Shown here piece after piece: positions 1 through 6,202 of a stretch of DNA of 17,814 nt (its first letter is position 1; each line of letters begins with the position of its first letter). A model generated the notes under the pieces. The model had not been told where the DNA came from, ran no database searches, and saw nothing but the letters and a program-made list of their open reading frames with translations. Made by a program: the position numbers and the translations under genes. The stretch is from Suilimivivens sp964402925. Lineage in GTDB: Bacteria > Bacillota > Clostridia > Lachnospirales > Lachnospiraceae. The DNA lies in assembly GCA_964402925.1 (NCBI GenBank), contig CAYOED010000071.1:1-17814 (forward strand), read 5' to 3'.

Positions 1-63
1 AGGGAAATTCCTTAAAATAAAACCGAGTCTGCATTAAAATACCTTTCAGAGCTGACAGATGGC

Positions 64-86
64 GGGAGTGATTTACAATCACTCCC
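64..86 (+). terminator. Perfect 9-bp hairpin, probable terminator of an upstream gene
   Basis: The sequence shows GGGAGTGAT (64-72), a TTACA loop (73-77) and ATCACTCCC (78-86), followed by ATTTTAT. The stem is perfect, but the T-tract is short and interrupted. It probably ends a gene lying to the left of the window. The loop coincides with the -35 box of the rfbA promoter, so it could also act as an operator-like dyad. Positions 1-63 contain no gene start that I can support. Confidence 0.55.
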
Positions 87-101
87 ATTTTATGGTATAC
101 T
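72..101 (+). promoter_or_regulatory. Sigma-A type promoter for the rfbA operon
   Basis: The -35 box is TTTACA (72-77; 5/6 to consensus). An 18-nt spacer separates it from the -10 box TATACT (96-101), which carries an upstream TGg extended -10 element (93-95). Transcription would begin near 108, giving a leader of roughly 40 nt before the rfbA start at 146. No other equally good promoter is seen before the pgcA promoter near 10.4 kb, so this one probably drives seven genes. Confidence 0.65.
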
Positions 102-145
102 AAAATGAGTTATGTGTAGAAAGAGGTATTTTGGAGGTATCTGGT

Positions 146-1015
146 ATGAAAGGGATTATATTGGCAGGAGGAGCAGGAACACGGCTTTATCCGCTGACAA
201 AGGCTATCAGTAAACAAATTATGCCGGTTTATGACAAACCGATGATTTACTATCCGCTGTCCACGCTTATGCTGGCAGGAATCAGAGAGGTAATGATTAT
301 ATCCACCCCAAGGGATCTTCCGGTTTTTGAGGAACTTCTAGGGGACGGAAGTCAGCTGGGGATGGAGTTCTCCTATGCAATCCAGGATAAGCCCAGAGGA
401 CTTGCGGATGCATTCATTATAGGGGCGGAGTTCATTGGAAAAGATCGTGTGGCGTTGGTGCTTGGCGACAACATTTTTTATGGACAGAGTTTTTCCAGAG
501 TGCTTCGGGAAGTGGCATCAAGAGAAAAGGGAGCAACGATTTTTGGATATTATGTCCGCGATCCAAGGGAATATGGTGTGGTGGAATTTGATGAGGCAGG
601 GAAGGCTCTTTCCATAGAAGAAAAACCGGAAAAGCCAAGGAGCAATTATGCGGTGCCGGGACTGTATTTTTACGACAATGATGTAGTGAGGATTGCCGAA
701 AACGTAGAACCCTCTGCAAGAGGAGAGATTGAGATTACCAGCATCAATAATGAATATTTAAAAAGAGGAACCTTGCACGTGGAAACGTTAGGGAGAGGAT
801 TTGCGTGGCTGGATACGGGAAATCATGATTCATTGCTGGATGCGGCAGATTTTGTGGCAGCTTTTCAGAAGCGGCAGGGCTTATATATATCTTGTATTGA
901 GGAGATTGCTTATAAGCGAGGATTTATCAACAAAGAGCAGCTGCTCAAGCTTGCAGAACCGCTTATGAAGACTGACTATGGCAAATATATGAAGGAAGTT
1001 GCGGAAGGTTTATAG
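146..1015 (+). CDS. rfbA: Glucose-1-phosphate thymidylyltransferase (RmlA/RfbA)
   Basis: RmlA couples dTTP and glucose-1-phosphate to form dTDP-glucose, the first committed step to dTDP-L-rhamnose, in the cytosol. The 289-residue length is normal for the family. Visible motifs are the nucleotide-binding loop GGAGTRLYPLT (residues 8-18), SKQIMPVYDKPMIYY (22-36), LGDN with Asp108, EEKP (158-161) and LDTG with Asp222. The two Asp residues match the family's Mg-binding positions. I start it at ATG 146, because GGAGGT (133-138) is correctly spaced for it. An in-frame TTG at 131 would place that ribosome site inside the gene. It is first in the operon, 74 nt ahead of rfbC, and phosphoglucomutase further downstream could supply its substrate. 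Confidence 0.96.
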   Translation: MKGIILAGGAGTRLYPLTKAISKQIMPVYDKPMIYYPLSTLMLAGIREVMIISTPRDLPVFEELLGDGSQLGMEFSYAIQDKPRGLADAFIIGAEFIGKDRVALVLGDNIFYGQSFSRVLREVASREKGATIFGYYVRDPREYGVVEFDEAGKALSIEEKPEKPRSNYAVPGLYFYDNDVVRIAENVEPSARGEIEITSINNEYLKRGTLHVETLGRGFAWLDTGNHDSLLDAADFVAAFQKRQGLYISCIEEIAYKRGFINKEQLLKLAEPLMKTDYGKYMKEVAEGL

Positions 1016-1089
1016 TTACTGTTAGGGTTGCATCAAAATTCTGATAAGGTGTGAACGGCAGCAGTTTATAAAGGGAGAATGGAGTAAAT

Positions 1090-1656
1090 ATGGGAAAAAT
1101 AACAGTAGAGACATGTGAAATCGAAGGATTAAAGGTGATTACCCCTGCCGTTTTTGGGGATGCAAGGGGCTATTTTATGGAAACCTACAATTATAATGAT
1201 TACAAGGAAGCCGGCATTGATCAGGTGTTCGTGCAGGATAACCAGTCTGCGTCAGCCAAAAATGTTTTAAGAGGGCTTCATTTTCAGATCAATTACCCGC
1301 AGGACAAGCTGGTGAGGGTGATATCCGGGGAAGTGTTTGATGTGGCGGTGGATTTAAGACCAGGGTCTGCCACTTACGGAAAATGGTATGGGGTCGTACT
1401 CTCCGCAGAGAATAAGAAACAATTTTTTATACCGAAAAACTTTGCCCATGGATTTGTAGTTCTGTCGGATTATGCGGAATTTGCTTATAAATGTACTGAT
1501 TTTTATCATCCCAATGACGAGGGCGGAATCAGGTTTGATGATCCGGATATTGGAGTCGAGTGGCCGATTAAGCCGGGGACGGAACTGATCATGTCGGATA
1601 AGGATAAAAAGTGGGGCGGAATCAAAGAATATACGGAAAGCAGAAAGAACGGATAA
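1090..1656 (+). CDS. rfbC: dTDP-4-dehydrorhamnose 3,5-epimerase (RmlC/RfbC)
   Basis: RmlC epimerises C3 and C5 of dTDP-4-keto-6-deoxyglucose, the third step to dTDP-L-rhamnose. The protein is 188 residues, the usual size for this single-cupin cytosolic enzyme. Diagnostic segments are the N-terminal FGDARGYFMETYN, then SAKNVLRGLHFQ (residues 55-66) with the catalytic-base candidate His64, FIPKNFAHGF (113-122), and YKCTDFY (133-139) with the conserved Tyr133. Ribosome-binding candidates AGGGAG and GGAG lie just upstream of ATG 1090. It ends 3 nt before the permease gene, so the two are translationally close. RmlB and RmlD, needed to complete the pathway, are not encoded in the window. Confidence 0.95.
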   Translation: MGKITVETCEIEGLKVITPAVFGDARGYFMETYNYNDYKEAGIDQVFVQDNQSASAKNVLRGLHFQINYPQDKLVRVISGEVFDVAVDLRPGSATYGKWYGVVLSAENKKQFFIPKNFAHGFVVLSDYAEFAYKCTDFYHPNDEGGIRFDDPDIGVEWPIKPGTELIMSDKDKKWGGIKEYTESRKNG

Positions 1657-1659
1657 AGT

Positions 1660-2691
1660 ATGAGCGGTGACGTGAAAGAGAAAAAGCGGTCTAAACTGAA
1701 AAAGCTGTCTAAACCTGTGGGGATTGGGATTTTTTACGGAGTCTGTATTCTGGTAGCGATTATGGTACTTGCCCATAACAATCCTTTAGCGCCTGATCAG
1801 CATACGGAAAATTTGAAGAAATTTTGCGCCTGTGCGCTTCTTACGCTTGCATGTATTATTTTTGGTCTGTATTATGACAGGATGTTCATTATCCCAAAAG
1901 AATTATTTCAAAGCAGGGAATTGATTTGGAAATTGTCCAAAAATGATTTCAAAAAGCGCTATGCAGGGTCGTATCTTGGGTTTCTTTGGGCACTGGTTCA
2001 GCCCGTAGTGACGGTATTGATGTACTGGATCGTATTTGATAAAGTCTTTCAGACGCGCAGCCAGCTGGTGGCAAGCGGTGTTGAGGTGCCTTATGTGCTA
2101 TACCTCACGGCGGGGCTGGTGCCATGGTTCTACTTTTCAGAGGCAATCACAAATGGGACCAATGCTCTGCTTGAGTATAGTTATCTTGTGAAGAAGGTTG
2201 TGTTCAACATCAGCATTCTTCCCATTATCAAGCTGATTGCGGCTACCTTTATACACCTGTTTTTTGTGGCAGTTTTGTTGGTGGTTGCTGTTTTTTACGG
2301 ATATTATCCGAATGTATACACGCTGCAGGTGATTTATTATAGTTTTTGTCTGTTTGTTCTGGTGCTCGCTGCAAGCTATTGTACTTGTGCGGTAGTAGTT
2401 TTTTTCAGGGATCTTGGCCAGATTATCAGTATCGGTCTGCAGGTGGGAATGTGGGCAACGCCTATTCTATGGAATATTGATATGCTGAATAATGATAAGG
2501 TGATCACCCTTTTTAAACTGAATCCACTGGTTTACATTGTAAATGGATATAGAAATGCTATTTATGGTGATGAGTGGTTCTTTGAACATTTTTATTCCTC
2601 CACATATTTCTGGATATTTACGGTCACCCTGTTCTGTATAGGGTCGCTGATTTTTAAGAGGCTGAAGGTACACTTTGCAGATGTACTCTAA
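1660..2691 (+). CDS. ABC-2 type polysaccharide exporter permease (Wzm/TagG-like)
   Basis: This is the membrane subunit of an ABC transporter that carries undecaprenyl-linked polysaccharide across the membrane. The core (residues about 82-343) begins with the family hallmark ELIWKLSKNDFKKRYAGSYLG, then WALVQPVV and hydrophobic segments near 107-130, 147-170, 185-212, 222-250, 255-275 and 312-334. Unusually, about 80 residues precede the core, with a Lys-rich start and two extra hydrophobic helices (about 20-38 and 54-72). Classical Wzm/TagG proteins are about 260 residues and lack these. The gene lies 3 nt after rfbC and 30 nt before the ATPase gene, the expected permease-ATPase pairing. Confidence 0.92.
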   Translation: MSGDVKEKKRSKLKKLSKPVGIGIFYGVCILVAIMVLAHNNPLAPDQHTENLKKFCACALLTLACIIFGLYYDRMFIIPKELFQSRELIWKLSKNDFKKRYAGSYLGFLWALVQPVVTVLMYWIVFDKVFQTRSQLVASGVEVPYVLYLTAGLVPWFYFSEAITNGTNALLEYSYLVKKVVFNISILPIIKLIAATFIHLFFVAVLLVVAVFYGYYPNVYTLQVIYYSFCLFVLVLAASYCTCAVVVFFRDLGQIISIGLQVGMWATPILWNIDMLNNDKVITLFKLNPLVYIVNGYRNAIYGDEWFFEHFYSSTYFWIFTVTLFCIGSLIFKRLKVHFADVL

Positions 2692-2721
2692 GGAAAGACA
2701 AGGGCAGGAGAGAATCAGAAG

Positions 2722-4035
2722 ATGGATGAAAAGAAAGCAGCCATACAGGTAAAAGAGCTGGAAAAAGCATATAAGCTTTATGATAGGCCTTCGGATAGAT
2801 TGAAAGAGGCACTGGGATTTGCGAAGAAGAAACGCTATAAGGAGCATTATGCCTTAAAGGGTGTGGATATGACAATCTATCAGGGGGAGACAGTGGGGAT
2901 TATCGGAACGAACGGTTCCGGAAAGTCAACGATTCTTAAAATCATAACAGGTGTTTTGAATCCTACAAAAGGTTCTGTAGTTGTGGATGGACGTATTTCC
3001 GCCCTGCTTGAGTTGGGTGCCGGATTTAACATGGAATATAACGGAATTGAGAATGTCTATTTAAACGGAACGATGATAGGATTTTCCAAGAAGGAAATAG
3101 ATGCCAAGATGGACGATATTCTTGGGTTTGCAGATATTGGAGACTATGTATATCAGCCTGTGAAAACGTATTCCAGCGGTATGTTCGTACGCCTTGCTTT
3201 TGCGGTGGCAATCAATATTGATCCGGAAATTTTGATTGTGGATGAAGCATTGTCGGTAGGGGATGTGTTTTTTCAGGCAAAATGCTATCACAAATTTGAA
3301 GAGTTCAAGAAGATGGGAAAGACCATTGTCTTTGTGAGCCATGATCTCAGTAGCATCAGCAAATACTGTGACAGAGTAGTCCTGCTCAATCAGGGCGTAA
3401 AGCTAGGGGAAGGAACACCAAAGGAAATGATAGATGCTTACAAGCAGGTGCTTGTGGGGCAATATCCCCTTCCGGGTGAGGAAAATGAAACCCTTTTGGA
3501 TGATAAAGAAATTGAGGCGGCAGCAGCTGCCAAGGCAGGGAAAAAGCATTCCCAGAAAGAAAGTCCCGATTCTATGGTAAATCCAGATTTATTGGAATAC
3601 GGAACGAAGGAAGCATTGATTGAGGATTATTATATCACAGATGAAGCAGGAAGAAACTGCAGCGCCGTTATTAAGGGTGGGCAGTGCAGCATACATATGA
3701 AGGTATGTTTCAAGGAAGAAATCTGCGAGCCGATTTTTGCTTTCACCATAAAGAATATCAAAGGGGTGGAGATCACCGGTACAAATACCATGGTTGAAAA
3801 GGCCTTTTTAGAACCGGTGAAGGCAGGAAGCATAAAACATGTGACGTTTACACAGAAGCTGGATCTGCAGGGGGGAGAATATCTTCTATCCCTGGGAGTG
3901 ACGGGATATGAGCAGGAAGATTTTAAGGTGTATCATAGGCTCTACGATGTGATGAATCTGACAGTGATATCGGATAAAGACACGGTGGGGTATTATGACA
4001 CCAATTCAAAGATAGAGGTTATGGATGAACAGTAG
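2722..4035 (+). CDS. ABC transporter ATPase with C-terminal Wzt-like domain
   Basis: This is the nucleotide-binding subunit that powers polysaccharide export with the preceding permease. Its N-terminal half (about 1-240) is a Wzt/TagH-type ATPase, with Walker A GTNGSGKST (62-70), signature SSGM (151-154), Walker B ILIVDEA (170-176) with Glu175, and H-loop His207. A low-complexity acidic/Ala linker (about 250-285) leads to a predicted beta-rich domain (about 288-437). In Wzt proteins of known systems such a domain binds the modified end of the finished chain. The 437-residue length fits this long form rather than short TagH-type ATPases. AGGAG at 2706-2710 precedes ATG 2722. The next gene, a possible cap enzyme, starts 14 nt downstream, which fits recognition of a terminal modification. 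Confidence 0.92.
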   Translation: MDEKKAAIQVKELEKAYKLYDRPSDRLKEALGFAKKKRYKEHYALKGVDMTIYQGETVGIIGTNGSGKSTILKIITGVLNPTKGSVVVDGRISALLELGAGFNMEYNGIENVYLNGTMIGFSKKEIDAKMDDILGFADIGDYVYQPVKTYSSGMFVRLAFAVAINIDPEILIVDEALSVGDVFFQAKCYHKFEEFKKMGKTIVFVSHDLSSISKYCDRVVLLNQGVKLGEGTPKEMIDAYKQVLVGQYPLPGEENETLLDDKEIEAAAAAKAGKKHSQKESPDSMVNPDLLEYGTKEALIEDYYITDEAGRNCSAVIKGGQCSIHMKVCFKEEICEPIFAFTIKNIKGVEITGTNTMVEKAFLEPVKAGSIKHVTFTQKLDLQGGEYLLSLGVTGYEQEDFKVYHRLYDVMNLTVISDKDTVGYYDTNSKIEVMDEQ

Positions 4036-4049
4036 AAAGGAAGCATTCC

Positions 4050-6155
4050 ATGAGTGAAAATAAAAGCAGACCGACGCCTATTCATTTGAAAGAAGAAGAG
4101 CTGCTTCGAGGGCTGCCGGAAAGAATTGGAAATGTATTATTAAATTACAATTGTTATCCGGGTGAGGATCTGTACAGTGACGGTGCCATTGAAGATGAGA
4201 TCCTTGCAATTGTGAGGGATGCTTCGAGGGTAGAATATTCGGCTATTATAGAAGAAAAGAAAAGCTGGCCGATTTTATATCATTTATCGCCTCTTCGGGG
4301 CAATATTGTGGACTGGCTTCCGATTAAGCCGGGAGATAAGATCCTTGAGATTGGATCAGGCTGCGGTGCAATTACGGATAAGCTTTCGGAAAAAGCGGGA
4401 AGCGTCACTTGTATTGATTTATCTGCTAAACGGAGTCTGATCAACGCCTACAGAAATCAGGACAGAGACAATATTGAAATTCATGTGGGAAATTTCAGTG
4501 ATATTGAGCCTTCGCTTCCGGAGGACTATGATTTTGCCTGTATGATTGGCGTATTTGAGTACGGACAATCTTACATTCATACGAAGACTCCTTATGAAGA
4601 TTTCCTGAAGATTATGAAGAAACACGTCAAAAAAGACGGATGTATCGTGATCGCCATCGAGAATAAATTTGGATTGAAATATTGGGCAGGATGTAAGGAA
4701 GATCATATTGGAACCTATTTTGGCGGGCTGGAAGGATATCCGGAAGGAGGAAGCGCCCGTACTTTTACCAGACCAGGTCTTGAAAAAATCTTTCAAAACT
4801 GCGGGGTGAAAGATTATTCTTTTTATTATCCTTACCCGGATTATAAATTCCCAACAACAATTTATTCAGACAAGCGGTTGCCGAACACTGGGGAACTGAC
4901 AGATAACATGCGTAATTTTGACCGTGACAGAATGGTACTGTTTAATGAAAAATATGTATTTGATGGAATCGTAGAAGATAAGCTGTTTGATCTCTTTTCA
5001 AACTCATACATGGTCATCATAGGAGGAAATGCAGATACCTGCTATGTCAAGTATTCTAACGACAGAGCTGGAGAGTATGCTCTCCGGACAGATATCGTGG
5101 ATACGTCAAAAGGCAGAGTGGTGCGGAAAATCCCTTTAAATGAGCGGGCAAAGGAGCACATACGGGGAATGGAACGCTCCTGCAGGCTTTTGAAGGAGCG
5201 ATATGAGGGAAGCGGGCTCTCTATTAACGACTGCATTCTCGCGGAAGATAGAAGTTATGCAGAGTTTCCTTATGAAAAAGGAGTTACATTGGAGGAACTT
5301 CTGGATCGCTGCCTTGACAGGGATGACATGGATGGCTTTCACAGGTTATTTGAGAAATATTATGAGTTGATTTCTTATGGAGAGGATAAGGCGGTAACGG
5401 ATTATGACCTGATTTTTGCCAATATTCTGGTAGATGATGAGCGCTGGACGGTGATTGATTATGAGTGGACGGTGGAGAAAAGAATCTCTCCTGCGGAAGT
5501 TGCGTTCAGGGCGGTTTACTGCTATGTGCTCGAGGAAGAAAAGAGAAATAAGTTAAATCTCGATTTGATTATGAATAAATTGGGAATCAGCCAGCAGAAG
5601 GCAGAGGATTATAGGGAAAAAGAAGGCGAGTTCCAGAAACAGGTGACTGGAAAGCGGAAGTCCATGGGAGAAATCAGGGCATCCCTCGGCACATACAGTG
5701 TGGATCCCAAAATGCTGATGGAGCGTCATCTTCAGAAGATTTTGGATCAGAGGATTCAGATTTATTATGACAGCGGGAATGGATTCAGTGAAGAGGAATC
5801 CTGTTATATGCCGGATATTTATGTGAGTGAATACGAAATTGAGGCAGAAATTCCTTTGGACGGAAATGTCAGAGGACTCCGGCTTGATCCGGCAGACCGC
5901 TCCTGCATGGTTAAGATAAAAGAATTGCGTCTGAATGAAACAGATGTACCTTTGCAAAAGAAATATATACAGACCAACGGCAAGATGGTAAAAGCAGGAT
6001 GCTATGTCTTTGACACTCAGGATCCTAATTTGTGTATCCGGGTTTCGGAACTTCCAATGAGCGGTGAAAATGTTCTTCATGTTAGGATGGAACTTACTCC
6101 TGTGCCGGCGGATATGGCAAAGGATATGATGGATGCAGTTAAAAGGCTGTTTTAA
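4050..6155 (+). CDS. Methyltransferase / kinase-like fusion, possible WbdD-type chain-terminating enzyme
   Basis: The N-terminal part (about 70-275) is a class I SAM-dependent methyltransferase: ILEIGSGCGAIT (98-109) is motif I, CIDLS (121-125) is the acidic post-strand-2 motif, and an FEYG segment follows at 169-172. The middle (about 320-500) looks kinase-like, in the aminoglycoside-phosphotransferase style. DYDLIFANIL (451-460) fits HxDxxxxN with Asp replacing His, giving Asp453 and Asn458. VIDYEW (468-473) would supply the metal-binding Asp470, and Lys360 with Glu375 could be the N-lobe pair. The C-terminus (about 590-690) looks like a beta-sandwich. E. coli WbdD has the same methyltransferase-then-kinase order and caps O-polysaccharide beside Wzm/Wzt. 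Here that role is inferred. AAAGGA (4036-4041) supports the start. It could instead only methylate, if the kinase fold is inactive. Confidence 0.75.
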   Translation: MSENKSRPTPIHLKEEELLRGLPERIGNVLLNYNCYPGEDLYSDGAIEDEILAIVRDASRVEYSAIIEEKKSWPILYHLSPLRGNIVDWLPIKPGDKILEIGSGCGAITDKLSEKAGSVTCIDLSAKRSLINAYRNQDRDNIEIHVGNFSDIEPSLPEDYDFACMIGVFEYGQSYIHTKTPYEDFLKIMKKHVKKDGCIVIAIENKFGLKYWAGCKEDHIGTYFGGLEGYPEGGSARTFTRPGLEKIFQNCGVKDYSFYYPYPDYKFPTTIYSDKRLPNTGELTDNMRNFDRDRMVLFNEKYVFDGIVEDKLFDLFSNSYMVIIGGNADTCYVKYSNDRAGEYALRTDIVDTSKGRVVRKIPLNERAKEHIRGMERSCRLLKERYEGSGLSINDCILAEDRSYAEFPYEKGVTLEELLDRCLDRDDMDGFHRLFEKYYELISYGEDKAVTDYDLIFANILVDDERWTVIDYEWTVEKRISPAEVAFRAVYCYVLEEEKRNKLNLDLIMNKLGISQQKAEDYREKEGEFQKQVTGKRKSMGEIRASLGTYSVDPKMLMERHLQKILDQRIQIYYDSGNGFSEEESCYMPDIYVSEYEIEAEIPLDGNVRGLRLDPADRSCMVKIKELRLNETDVPLQKKYIQTNGKMVKAGCYVFDTQDPNLCIRVSELPMSGENVLHVRMELTPVPADMAKDMMDAVKRLF

Positions 6156-6157
6156 AA

Positions 6158-6176
6158 CAGATACCGGATATATCTG
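6158..6176 (+). other. Small intergenic hairpin between fusion gene and first GT
   Basis: CAGATA (6158-6163) pairs with TATCTG (6171-6176) across a 7-nt loop, and ATTTT follows directly. It fills most of the gap after the stop at 6155. It could be a weak attenuator or 3'-end stabiliser, but the stem is short and AT-rich. It lies just ahead of the ATG at 6182 and would crowd a ribosome there, which favours the GTG start at 6203. Confidence 0.35.
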
Positions 6177-6190
6177 ATTTTATGCAAAGC

Positions 6191-6196
6191 GAGGAA
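6191..6196 (+). promoter_or_regulatory. Ribosome site that decides the GTG start
   Basis: GAGGAA is placed 6 nt before GTG 6203. The ATG at 6182 has no purine-rich ribosome site ahead of it, only hairpin and T-rich sequence. Confidence 0.6.
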
Positions 6197-6202
6197 ATAC
6201 AT

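Noticed and set aside
1..36. Possible tail of an upstream gene ending at 34-36
   Set aside because: The frame is too short (11 codons) to judge, and all three + frames stop within the first 36 bases.
131..145. TTG at 131 as the start of rfbA
   Set aside because: It would translate the GGAGGT ribosome site itself and add five residues before the conserved MKGIILAGG start.
5553..6080. 175-residue open frame on the minus strand
   Set aside because: It lies wholly inside the methyltransferase/kinase gene, has no ribosome site that I can see, and its product has no recognisable motif; it is an antisense shadow.
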